Source: Bimuria novae-zelandiae CBS 107.79
Lineage: Eukaryota; Ascomycota; Dothideomycetes; Pleosporales; Didymosphaeriaceae
Reading direction: 5' to 3'
Assembly: GCA_010015655.1 (NCBI GenBank)
Contig: ML976662.1
Span: forward strand, 82,255 to 146,254
DNA: 64,000 nucleotides
Shown: positions 41,201-52,290 of the stretch, one piece after another
Layout: each line of letters starts with the position of its first letter
Numbering within the stretch: the stretch's first letter is position 1
The notes under the pieces: generated by a model
Seen by the model: only the letters and a program-made list of their open reading frames with translations
Told to the model about the DNA's origin: nothing
The model's database searches: none
Position numbers and translations under genes: made by a program

Positions 41201-44200
41201 AGTCACCAGGTAACGAAGCGTCGGCACCCTGCACTCATTCCGGGTAAAAAGGGCCCGGTGCACCATTCCTCATTGAGCAAGGGCATTGTCCCCCACGCGA
41301 GCTGTGGTTGGCATTTGGGGCCATTGATCTGCAGCCTCATCCTTTGCTATGACCCTTCATGGATCTTCGTTGTTATGCACCTGCAATTCGAGGTTCAACC
41401 GATCCTACATTCGACAGGTCTTCTGTTTTGATTCTACGCCCATTCTCTTCTAGCGGGGTATTGTTGGCGCAACGGCGATCATCCCCGTGGGCCTTACGAA
41501 CCGCAGCTTGTCGAAAGATGCGTGTTGCAACATGACACAATGACAAATTCCTCTGCGTTCTATATCTTCACTCGGATTCCTCTTGACCTGGTGGCGCTTG
41601 TTTGCCTCGCTCCATATGCGCCTCAGTTTGGCTGTTGATGATTACCTCAACTTGCCGACACTCCCGATATTGTGTGTGTGATATCAAGGTCCATGGAGGA
41701 GCCAGCTGTATACGCCGAGAAGGCTCGATGTTCGTGGACGCACTGATCTCGGCATGACCCTCTGTCTAACAAGCCCGTCCTGGCGGTCTTGCATGGGCTA
41801 AGTGTGCCGCAGTACGGATTCATCAGCACTCTAGGACGCTAGCATTCGACTGGTCCGATCTCACACAATTGTCACTGACAACAGTACTTCGAGTGATCGC
41901 TGATAGGGCCGAAAGGGTCTTTCTTTCAGCGTGAGTGTCCGCCGCCTCTCAGACAAGTCAAATGCCGGCAAAGTGCACGGCGCTTGGGCTGCCGGGTTGT
42001 GGAGGCAATTGCGAAGTTCATGTAGGGGTTCTCAATATCTTTGGTACCGAAGCCTCACATACGCGTCAACAACCGCTGCTGGCTCCGTTGACGCCCTCCT
42101 TGGCTATTCGGTTGATCGGCCACTGTGCTGTCATGACATATATGGACGAAGAACCGTCCTGTCATTGGAGAAGAACGGAGAGAAAAAAGGCACGAACATC
42201 ACTAGAAAGGCGCTAGACATCTTGTTAAGCAGATCGAAAGGTTCGGCTGTATTCCTCCTCAGACACACAGAATTCTCCGTCGCACATTCTAAAAAGCGAA
42301 GTACCTCAAGAGTCTCCGTTGATTCCGACGCCCGCCAGTTGGTGTCAACACAACCTATCGTGTTTTTAGCAGGGATACGTTGCCCGAAAGATTTCTAGAC
42401 CCCCATAAAGAACGATTCCAGCCAGAATGGGAACCAATTAATAAAACCGACACTAAAAGAGACTGTCAACACAAGCTGCTCCGCTGCCTCAGGGCCTGAC
42501 CCATGTATGACTGTTTTGAGCTGGTTCTCCGAGAACTCAGCCGCTACAACAAGGGTTAAAGAACAGCTGACGTCGATCCATCTCGAATCCTGACACTCCA
42601 ACACATCGCGATTGTCTCGGCTGACCACACCCGCGGGGCCAAAAAAGTCTCAGATCAGCCGGAATGCACACTCTGCTTTTTGAAATCAGGCTCTGCATCT
42701 ACTGCACTTGACGCACCGCTCTACCAGCTTAAAGAAGACTGTTATCACCCAGTCCCATCGTTGTGCCGCAATTCACTAAGCGCTCGATTTTCGCTCGGAC
42801 GACCCAAACTCTATGAGCACCAAGCCAGCGCTCCATGAAACCTGGGCGGCTCGTCATTATAACCACATTCGGCTGCGGACACGCTTGCGCCAGCCCCACC
42901 ATGCTCTTCATTTCAACTGTTTGTAGAGTTCATGATGAAACTCTCCAGCCATAAGAAATTACGAGCAACTACCGACGATGTATGAAACTCAGTTGGAGGG
43001 TGCGCGAGTCGTTTACTCTCAACGTGGGTAGGTTTCACACTAGCGTAGAGGCCAATATTATTATATGCTCCCGTTCTGTACAGCTCCGAAAGGTGTCAAA
43101 CCCGTCTTTGTCCTGAATTACGCCAACGGATGTCCCGTGGCACGAGTCCCGTCTCAGTCAATTTTGACGAAAAGGATTCACTCCCGTGTCGCCTCATAGC
43201 GATCCCATTAATGCTAGCTGCATTTGCCCGGTAGCGAGCGAAACTCCCACCCCCAAGCGTGATCTGAGTCCCAGGTTTGCGGTTCTACCGCTCTCCAGCA
43301 TCCTTTAGAGACTGCGAAAACCAATCCCCTTGCCGGAATACAGGGCGCTCCGCGCGGTAAGCCTTTTGAAGGAGTTGTCCAAAAATCATACGACTTCTGC
43401 AGGTATTCCGAAACTCGTGCGGCGTTTCCACCACTAAGGTCCGTGGCGGACTTTGAACCCCAGCAACTAAGTCAATCATTAGAATAAGATCTGCAGATGC
43501 CGCTCAGGGATTGTACTTGCAAAACTGTCTATTACCGCACGTACAGGACGTATGCAAGTCGTCGTCACACTCATCAACCTTTGATTTGCAGCTCGTTCGA
43601 CGCTTTTCCTTTCTCGCGAAATTCTGCATGCCGATCTGAATCCACCAATCAACAGTTGCAACCCGGTGTAGTTCATTCATATTTCATCGTCGATTTATTC
43701 AATGCATGTGGTTATATGTAAGTACGCCCGTCACGTTCATTTTAACACCTTCTCGCTATGCCATGTCAATATCCCATGTATGATCTTCAGCTGGACCATG
43801 GCTTCGTCACCCTGTCGTTCACGGAGGAGAATCCCGAATCTATGGAAATCGAGAACCACACCCAATCAGCAACGGGCACAGCGTTCGTATTACAGGGTAC
43901 AGATTAGCCGCTCTGCAACAACGGACCGCTTAACGTGCGGCCCTTTTCTTTAGCTGCCTCAAGACCGGTAGCACCACGCGGCATTGCGAGCTTCGTGGCA
44001 CGATCGTAGCCAAGACTCAACACTGCATGCAGCATGCCTGACTCCAAATCACTACCGCAACGTCTGGCATTGGGCGATGCTCGCCATGATCGGATATTAC
44101 CCGGTGATCAAGCGATAGAGTGCGGCCGTCAGACCTGAATGACCTCTCGGCCCAGGCGGAATAACTGGATGTCGGGGCTTACTATTTGTCGTATCTGAAT

Positions 44201-45040
44201 GATTGCTCGTAAGGATGCGCGAGTTTATCGAAAACCTAATCTACAACCAGCCAAACTGTGGATGCAGCTTTCCATGCAGTGAGCGTCTGCTGACCGTAAG
44301 GGTGGCGTGCTGGGGGTGATGCCTTGTTGCGGGGGCACCCGGCACCCCCGAAGGAGTGGGGGTAGAGTAAAGGTATCCCGGATTATGACGACAGCTACAC
44401 AGATCAGGTACGCGAACAAATAGCCCTTGGTTGCTATGAATGTAGTCTGCAGGCACGGGCAATGCCATGATCACAACACTACCAAACAGTTCGCACAAGT
44501 AACGTAAACATGCATTATAATGGTTTGACGCCAGTGTTCAGATAGTTTACAGTGGACCGTTTTAGAACTTAGAGGTAATCAACGAGCAGATTACCACGCC
44601 ATCATGTTCGAGCAACCCAGCTGCAGGCATGGATCGACGATACAGCAATCATCCGATGCTTCGCCCACGCGAGCAACCGACCTCAGTGCAACGTCGCTAC
44701 CAAGGTACATGGCCTACCTCGGGCCTATTCCCAGCAAGCATGCATGTGTTCATGCTTCCGATGTGACGTCGCTGCCAGCTCATCTTGCCTTATGCAATGC
44801 TGACTCCTACACACCTCTTCCCCGCGGGGCTCTCCCAACCCCACTTGTATACGCATGCATGGCAGCATGTATTAAGAGACAGATACGGTCCGCGATACAA
44901 AGTTCCTGCAGTTAGCTGCATAGGGAGGCGTCTTATAGCACCGACGATCGTCGCTTCTTCCACGATCTGCGCTTCGTCTTGACGGACCCCGTGTGCAAGG
45001 CTGACGCATACCGTGTCTTGGTGGTCAATGCACGTCGTAA
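38283..45040. other. 6.7-kb gene-poor stretch upstream of FlbC-like gene
   Basis: On both strands only short, mutually overlapping frames are present (largest about 158 codons at 39697-40173 and 40586-41062), none with family motifs or a sensible splice model. Composition is moderately GC-rich, not RIP-like. A GC-rich hairpin around gggggcacccggcaccccc lies near 44331-44349. tRNA-like pieces near 42640-42740 do not fold. It probably contains the extended promoter and long 5' leader of the FlbC-like gene and possibly unrecognised noncoding RNA or an unfamiliar multi-exon gene. Confidence 0.4.
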
Positions 45041-45300
45041 CTCAATGCACGCGCAACACCAATACACGCTATCTTTAACACCCAATAACTTTACTAGTAT
45101 AGATCTAGTTAAGCCTACGATTAGTGCTATTAAATTGCTAGGACCTAAAGAAAAATTTACGTATATAAAATTAGCGCGTCAGTATAACGTTAAGTAATCT
45201 ATGTTAAGTAGAAGGTATTAGGCCAAAACCTAGTCTTCTATAGTTAAGAATAATAACTGCCAAAACCTTAACCTATAATTAGGCTTTTAACTAGGTAGTC
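45041..45300 (+). pseudogene. RIP-mutated pogo/Fot1-like transposase N-terminus relic
   Basis: A small AT-rich block with sharp edges. Translation of the plus strand ending at 45197 gives PTISAIKLLGPKEKFTYIKL then ARQYNVK-stop. Directly after the TAA come SMLSRRY and another stop. This matches the pipsqueak-type HTH start of fungal pogo/Fot1-like transposases (pattern: I..L..GEKFTY.KIA.QYGV.RSTLSRR). Both stop codons fall where the family has coding residues, as RIP would produce. Only this end is recognisable, so it is a dead fragment. Confidence 0.6.
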
Positions 45301-47408
45301 CGTAAGCCGGTCCACGGACCGGACCGACTGCTTCAGCTGGTCCGGTCTAAGGCATTCTAGTGAACCAGTTAGTCCGGAGATGTACGCTATGGTGGTTTGC
45401 GATCTCGATGATACGCCTCCAACATCAACGTATGTCCGCGGTTCACGTTGACTTATCGCTTGGAGACCAGCCTGCCCCGCGCATAGCATTTTTCTCACTG
45501 TTCTCAACCGTCATTGCGTGTTAATGCTTTGCTACTGTGTAGGCTGGCCCCGCATTTCTAATCCTCGAGGATCCTCGAGGGTGAGTGTTGGCATGTATCT
45601 TATGGCACCCCGAGGTCGCCATCGTAACGAGGAAGACATTCGCTTATAAGCAGTATCAAGCTTAAGCAGCCTCGCTAAATACACTGTAACACGGTTGCTT
45701 GCTGCTGCTAGAAGCTCCTGCCAGCACTGTGCATCGCAACCTTAAAATCAGGTTAAAAATGTCCATTTGTACTCGGGGCAGCGGCTCGATACCGAGAAGT
45801 ATGCTAGACTGGTCGAAGTGTAGGTAAGACCAAGATTGCCAGTACCAACATATACAGAAATGATGTACATTGTACTCCGCGGGCTTATTCTAGTTATGTC
45901 TACCTCACTCGGCCACATGCAGCCGCTCCCTGTAGGCTGACTCAGCAAACAACTTCCATCGAACTTCGGAAGGCTCTCTAGGTTCCGCTTCAGTGGTTGA
46001 ACATCACGATGTGGCGTCGTAAGAATGGGTAAGCATCAGTATGTCTAATATAGGGTCTATGGACTTTGTGCTACGCTGTTAAGCCCAGTTTCCAGGCTGT
46101 CATTTTCGTCGAGCACTCGTTCGGAGTATTGTAATCAACTTGTGAAAGTTAAGTAACGTCTACCATATCGAGTTGTGAAGGTACGAGGTCGGGTAAGACA
46201 GTTTAATCTAGAGATGTCTTAGTGCTGTGTGTAACTACTAGATAAGTAATATAGTGACTGACTGTATCTGGTACTGGACTGAGGATGAACTTGTCCATGG
46301 TAGTTGGCAAGCGGCTCCATCGGTTGCGATCAACAATATTGAAACGATGTGTGTATCGATTTAAACTGACTTTATCTTGCAACGCACTCCCAACCTACTG
46401 TTTATAGTCTGGATGGCGCATTGCTCCGCGACGCTGAGGAAATCGTCTCTTGTCAATTTCTTAATCGAGATTCATCTTATCTCATAATAATGTACAGTAG
46501 TGAATATGCGCCGAAGTCAATTCTCACAAAAATGGGAATTTCATGCAGGGGAATGCTACATACTGTAATGCGAATAAAAGCTCATTGCGTACACACACAC
46601 AATTGAGTTCCCTCACTGCGTCAAAACTCCTGGAAGGAAATCCAGGCGTGGTTCTTGTCATTGAATTTGCCACATCCTCGAGATTTGTTGCACATGGCTG
46701 GTGAGTTATAAGGGAGCACAAGAAGCCCAAGGCCCGCAGTTTCCCACTTTTTCCTAGCTAATTTGGCCACGATTATTGTTGGAGATTAAGGAGGACCCAG
46801 GTTCAGGAACTGGTCAGCTCGTCCTGTGGGGCGCGTGAGTTACCCCAGCAAATTGTAGGAACTCTCCCAACACAATAGAAGACGTGTCCTCAATCCATAA
46901 CATCGGGTCTAGGGTCACCGGTGAAGCGCAAAAGTCCACCTTGCCATGGGAGCAAACTTCGTTTCCCGAATTCGGCGTGGATGCCCCGCTACCAGTGTTG
47001 CAACTGTTAGCTCAACCCGGAGAAAGACAGCGCTGAAGCGTCACCATCGTAATATGCAAACTCGTATAGCGTAGCAAAGATGCCATGGAACAGAAGAGTT
47101 CATGAGATCTTATTGAAAAGCATCAAAGAAATGTAGAAGTGGCCAGGGGTTTCGTGGCGATCGTCTGGGTTGGGACACGCCAAACTTGTTGGGTCGACTA
47201 AGGGGTTATCAATTATAGTTCGGAGCAATTACCGCCCAGCTCAACGCCTTTTTGGTCAAATCGATACAATGTTAGGAACGGTATTTCTCCCAGCCCACGC
47301 TTCCCTGTTTCTTGTCATTGTGAATGCACGCACTCCAGCTCTCTACATCACCTTTTGTCTGAAACTCGTTGATCATCACACACGTGATCGAAACTTGCTA
47401 TCACGACA
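45301..47408. other. intergenic 2.1 kb, no gene recognised
   Basis: A short palindrome (ccggtcc/ggaccgg) at about 45311-45326 and a doubled cctcgaggat motif near 45563 are present. Copy 2 of the dispersed 30-mer lies at 46820-46849. Frames are short and unsupported. Confidence 0.45.
46820..46849. repeat. short dispersed repeat, copy 2 (copy 1 at 6521-6550)
   Basis: It matches 6521-6550 at 27 of 30 bases with only A/G transitions. The surrounding sequence could not be aligned further by eye. Confidence 0.4.
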
Positions 47409-48507
47409 ATGGATCCACCTTCAGCGACCCAGTTCCGGTGCTGCGACTGTGAGCGTGATTTCGTCGACGAGGATACCTTGGAAACCCACCTTGCTACGAC
47501 GAGGCAGCACAAAAAGACCACGAATGCGAAATGGGAGCTTCTTCAAGAGCGCAAAAGACAGAAAAAAGAACTGGCAAGACAAGCGAAGAAAGAAGCAATA
47601 TATGGAGATGGGTATACAAGGCACACGTGTTCAGAGTGCTAAAAAAACATTCAGTAGCCAGGGCACCCTAGATCAACATCTATCTGCAAAAGGATATAGC
47701 CTACTATACTGGAAATGTCGGATATGCGGATGGACCTTTGGCGATGAAGACTTGCTAAACGAGCACAAGAAGTTTATACGCGGCTTGGTAGAGTGTTCTA
47801 AATGTGACAAAGAATTCAAGAGCCGATACGCGTTAAACAATCATCTGGCATCACTGCGACACAATCCTCTATGCGAGATCCAATGCCTAGCGGGATGCCA
47901 AAGGTGGTTTTTCAGTCCTTTAGCTCAGTTGAAACATTTGGAAAGCGGAACTGCGCATCGGGAATGACAGGACAAGAGCTTTTCGAGGCTGTTACAGCGA
48001 AAGACACAAATGGTATCATAACATCGGGAGGCATTTCGACGAAATGGTTAATGCAGGCCGACGACTCCGCAGCTTCTACGTCATCGGATGAAAGCCGCCC
48101 TCTTACGCCTACATCATCGCAATTCTCGGGTTCTTACCCCCCCCTCAAGGGCGCCCTCGCCCGCACCGACCGTGGCTGGCAACCAAGATTTTGAGTCCAG
48201 GCTGGTTCTTCGCCTTCGCGAACTTAGACTGCTTGCAAGCTTCTCACCGTGGAACGACCAGAGACAAGTTCCCAACCTGAGGGCTGCATCGGTGTATATC
48301 TCAGGAATGACCTTTCATTGCCCGCGTGGATTTATGGGCGAGGCGAGCAGGAAGGTCGAAAGACAGTTTTCTTCCCTTAGTGCACTCGCGCAGCACCTCG
48401 AGAGTGGAGCTTGCGTCGGAGGAAAGGATACCTTGAGACGTGTATTTGAGTACGTTCAACAAGAGTTGAAAAGCTTGGGGTTCGAGGAGGTGAAGCTGCT
48501 GTGGTAG
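47409..48507 (+). pseudogene. C2H2 zinc-finger protein gene broken by three 1-base indels
   Basis: The ATG is at 47409 (MDPPSATQFRCCDCERDF). Four conserved segments lie in alternating frames. Segment 1 runs to HTCSEC. After an extra base at the ctaaaaaaa run near 47640, segment 2 begins KKTFSSQGTLDQHL and includes WKCRICGWTFGDEDLLNEHK, VECSKCDKEFKSRYALNNHL and CQRWFFSPLAQLKHLESG. After a missing base near 47953, segment 3 has CASGMTGQELFEAVTAKDTN. After an 8-C run near 48137, segment 4 ends LSALAQHLESGAC and EVKLLW. Joined, this is a fungal C2H2 protein of about 365 aa with at least five finger-like motifs. The breaks at homopolymers could be assembly errors or recent gene death. No intron solution restores the frame. 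DNA binding or RNA binding is only inferred. Confidence 0.7.
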
Positions 48508-49232
48508 AATGCATTATTGGGTAGTGTCTATGGCTATATTCACTCTTCAGGCAGGTTGTTTCGCACGCTGTTACCTAGCAGGCAGCAGCGTGAGGGTGGT
48601 TTTGAGGCGCTTCGACGAGGGATTGTTGGGGATGGGCAGAACCGTGGAAATGCGCGCGCACATGCAGTATGGCTATATTCAGAAATGGGAAGTTGAGACG
48701 ATGAGATTAGAACAGATATCGTGTATGTAGTGACCAGTTTCTTTATTTTCACAGATGGTGGCTATGCACTTGGTGTTCAAGCATGTCATTGGGTTCCGTG
48801 GCGCTTGCCTAATGCACGCCAATCCTGGGGCCAACCACTCTCCTGCGACGCCGGACTATTCTTGCCCTAGCCCCCTTCAGCCGGACTATTCTTACAAACT
48901 GCACGTCAGCCCTAACACCACATCTGCGGTCCCTTGGACCCTGAACCAGCTTCTCAACTGCCGCAGAGCTTATTCTGGAAAGGCAGAGTCTGCCGGTTTT
49001 CCCTCTTCTGACAGACGTGATACAGGGCGTCGAATGGCATGATTATACGGTCTTTGGGAGCACGCTAAACTCTTGGGGTTGTGAGACGAGTTTGTTTAAG
49101 ATGGAGTTGCAGCGCGATGGCGAGCTTGAGTGTGGACGCCCCTTCATTCGCGCACTCGACATTCGTTTCGTTCTCTTCTTTCCCGTTCCAATCTTATCCG
49201 AGTAATTTTAATCGTGTTTTTGGGTGTTGAAG
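48508..49232. other. intergenic, no gene recognised
   Basis: About 0.7 kb between the C2H2 gene and the rhodopsin-domain gene; it is the promoter region of the latter. A doubled short motif ccggactattctt occurs near 48852 and 48882. Frames at 48509-48730 and 48755-49042 have no family features. Confidence 0.5.
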
Positions 49233-50573
49233 ATGGCCATCGAAGATGCGCTCCGCAATCTTACCCCAGCACAGCGACAGGCAGCGCTCGAAGGCCCTGC
49301 GCTCAGACCTCCGCCAGGTGTAGTGCCCGATTTCGTCAATCCGCCAAATCAAAACGAGCTAGGGTTTGGATTGTTGTGTTCGTGCGCGGGTGTATGCGCT
49401 CTTGTTGTTGCCATAAGACTGTACGCCAAAATATTCCGTCGCAAGAAGATGGAAATTGAAGACTGTGAGTCACTTTTGACACCGTATCGTTAATGCTGGG
49501 CTAATTTTTCCAAGACCTAGCAGTCGTTGCGCTGGGGGTATATGGTGGATTTCTTTATATTTCGTTTCAGATCCTTTTTATGCCAGGCCTCTACGTTCAC
49601 CAATGGAACGTGCAGCTCAAGAACCTTGCTACGATCATCTTTGTAAGCCAACCTAGCTGTATCTTTACTGTCCCTACTGACATGACCAAAGAACGTCAAT
49701 AATAATTATATCCTCTACGGCGTCATCATCATGTTTCTCAAAGCTGCCATTCTCCTTGAATGGACGCACCTCTTTGTGCCACTTGGCGCCCACGACGGCT
49801 TCTGGTGGACATGCCATGTGACTCTCTGGATCAACATCATGTTCTACGTCGCATGTACTATTGTCGAAAATTTTAGTTGCATCCCGCGCGAGAAGATCTG
49901 GAACAAACTTATCGACGGGCATTGCGTGAACAATCCCGCGCTGATCATGTCCTCCGGAATCCTGAACCTTGTGTCTGACACCGTGATCTTTGCGCTGCCG
50001 CAAAAGATGATTTGGGGTCTGACCATTTCCACGAAGAAGAGAGTTGGGATTTGTCTACTCTTTGCTACTGGAGCTTTGTAGGTTTGCATGTTCCGGTACT
50101 TCGATCGGCGAGAGCTAATGTGAGACAGTGGATGCGTGTGTGGCGCTGTCAGACTGGTCTCCACAACGAAGGCCCTGGGTGCCGACGACATCACTTTCAA
50201 CGTTGGGCCTATAGGGCTGTGGAGCGTCGGCGAAATCACATCAGGATTTCTGGTGCTCTGTGTACCGTCCGTGCCCAAGGCATTCAGAGACTCATTCTTC
50301 TCTCGCAAGATTTCCGACCTTGCCAATCGTTTTAGTCGCAATTCAAGATCTGGTGAAATGAGCAACTCCCGGCGTGGATTGCCGTCGTGGTACCGCCCCA
50401 GCCCTTCACGGAGACCTCAGCGTTCGGGCTTTAGTGAGATCGAGGAGGGACTTGGCACTCTGGGGCAACCTCCAATGGCAATGGGGAGTAGGGTTTCGGT
50501 TCAAGATCGGCAGGGAAACCATGACATGAGTCTTGTGCCAAAAGCGGCCACCAAATACCCTCGTTTTGTGTAA
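49233..50573 (+). CDS. fungal rhodopsin-domain (PTH11-like) 7-TM protein
   Basis: Exons 49233-49464, 49515-49642, 49692-50077 and 50129-50573 give 396 aa with all phases fitting; introns are 49-51 nt. Seven hydrophobic helices are visible: LGFGLLCSCAGVCALVVAI, YLAVVALGVYGGFLYISFQ, YILYGVIIMFLKAAILLEW, WWTCHVTLWINIMFYVACTI, PALIMSSGILNLVSDTVIFA, VGICLLFATGAFGCVCGAVR and GPIGLWSVGEITSGFLVLC. The arrangement and the motifs CIPREKIWN and KKRVGICLLFATGAFGC are those of the fungal Rhodopsin-domain integral membrane family. Some members (PTH11 type) sense surface or host cues in plant pathogens, but most are uncharacterised. There is no CFEM domain at the N-terminus. The C-terminal tail (about 300-396) is cytosolic, Ser/Arg-rich. 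A plasma-membrane location is inferred. It is convergent with the Cys-rich membrane protein gene. Confidence 0.88.
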
Positions 50574-51398
50574 ACCATGTAGCAAATATCGTGAACCATC
50601 ACGCAATCAAACTCCTCGCACTCGCGAGCGTGTTCCAGGCAGCTTCCCCAGGCTTTTGGTCCCGCATCTTGGCGTCCTTGGGTAGTGTGCAATGAGTTCC
50701 TCCAGCACCGAAGCAAAACTTGGAGAAGAGCCGAAGGCCTAAGAGATCAAAAGCATTTCGAAGACCATCTTTGAAAATAGCCGACGCCATGGACACTAAC
50801 ATCCAACAGAACACGTCGGAGACGACCTGGGTACATTGAAAGCATTATATTTTGTCTGCCAGACTTTCTTCTTGCTGTTCGTATTTACCCTCAAGCTACT
50901 ACGATGCAGCTTCCCATTGCCTCTCTTTGGTTGAAAGGATACCCGCCACGTTTAACAATTATCGAAACTATCGGAGTAAACGACATCGCTTTTGGCTTCA
51001 ATTTCTTGTTACCTGGGACGCCTGGAAGGAAGCTTGCATGTCAAAAGAGCAGCTCAGACAAGTACTGTTATGCCGCGTTTCAATCGTTCCACCGCGCTAT
51101 TGTGTTGGTCCATCAACTTTCCGAGACATTAGCATCAGCCTTCTCCTTTGAACGAGTGTCTTACTCGAACAGAATTCACAGTTTGTGGTCACGTCTCCCT
51201 GCGTATCTCATAGATCGAGCGCCACGCTCCTGCTGCACCTGTTGAACAGTGAGATGGTGTCCGTTGAGGCACGGCCGCTCGCCGCTCTGATCTCGCGCAT
51301 CGGTTGTACGTCGCCGCTAAATTGCTCCAGCAGCGGTGCTGATTGTGCGATCGAAAGAGATTGGCTCATTCTTGGAAGAAGAGGGTTGCCTGTACTCC
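50574..51398. other. intergenic between convergent genes
   Basis: This is the 3' flanks of the rhodopsin-domain gene and of the Cys-rich membrane protein gene. A plus frame at 50904-51245 (114 codons, ATG) includes FGFNFLLPGTPGRKLACQKS but has no recognisable motif and no signal peptide. It is not called. Confidence 0.45.
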
Positions 51399-52290
51399 TT
51401 ACTCAGGTACGACTTTCATTTGTACCCTTCCATCAAGCTCTTGGGGAGGCCCCTTATAACCTATCTCCTGCGGTGCAGACCGACCATCCACTTCCAAAAG
51501 AGGCACCGAATACCCCTTCTGATATGTCGCACCTCCAGCAGGTGCGAACTCGGCCATCATTCGTTTCTTTCGCCTACGCATGAACAAAAACGTCGCGACA
51601 GACCCGATTATAACCACAGCGAGCCCAGCGCCTACTCCGGCTCCCACTGCGACGCCGAGATGCGAGGAAGATGACGAAGAGGAACCGGTGGAGGACTGTG
51701 TGGGTGATGCATTGGCAGTCGAAGAATTAACGGAGACCGAAGTGGTCGTCGCTGAGACCCTAGCCGGTACGCTCGTGGCGGTTGCTGATCCCAAGGGTAA
51801 AGTCGTGACGAAGGTAGCTGCATTTAGCTCGAAAAGCGACGTTTTGGAACAATCGCAACCATTTGCCCCATAGCAGCAATATCGATTGTCGTAGCAGGTT
51901 TGTACGAGCAATTCTTTGACTGGAATTTTATTAGAAAACCAAGAAAGGTGCAGCAAGGGAAGACGTACAGTTGTTACAGCCTCCGAAACACTTCTCATTG
52001 TCCCAGCTCTGATCAGTACAGTCAGGTCTGTAGGTGTCCACCTCGATCGACTCATTCCTGGCTGCATTCGGACCGTATTTGCACAAGCCGTTGCTGAGAC
52101 AAATGTCACCGGCCTCGCAGCATATATCGTGCCCTGGTGAATCTGGTGCGCAAGGCAATTGATTTGTCTGGTCTCCGCTTTCATTGAAGCATTTCTTGGA
52201 CGCGCCTAAACTGAACTGTAAATGCGAGAAGAGAACAAGGACCGAAAAGAGAGAATAACCACGGTCAGTCCGGACACGTGGGATTGCCAT
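51399..52290 (-). CDS. Cys-rich, Ser/Thr-linked single-pass membrane protein
   Basis: Two exons, 52290-51969 and 51919-51399, joined by a 49-nt intron (GTACGT donor, CTAAT branch) give 280 aa. The N-terminus MAIPRVRTDRGYSLFSVLVL leads a signal peptide to about residue 30. The ectodomain is cysteine-rich: KCFNESGDQTNQLPCAPDSP, HDICCEAGDICLSNGLCKYG, DNEKCFGGCNN and TCYDNRYCCYGANGCDC. A Ser/Thr-rich linker follows (about 135-190, ATSVPARVSATTTSVSVN, SSTGSSSSSSS). Residues about 196-220 form a Gly/Val/Ala-rich transmembrane helix followed by MRRRKKR, and then a 55-residue cytosolic tail. This architecture (sensor-like ectodomain, O-glycosylated stalk, one helix) is common in fungal cell-wall sensors and Dothideomycete surface proteins. 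I do not recognise a named family; function is unknown. Confidence 0.8.

Noticed and set aside
42640..42740. tRNA-like sequence (gctctaccagctt) on the minus strand
   Set aside because: A D-arm-like stretch is present, but no matching acceptor stem, anticodon stem or TTCGA-type T-loop could be folded.
50904..51245. 114-codon plus frame as a possible secreted effector
   Set aside because: No signal peptide, scattered Cys without pattern, and overlapping frames; insufficient support.
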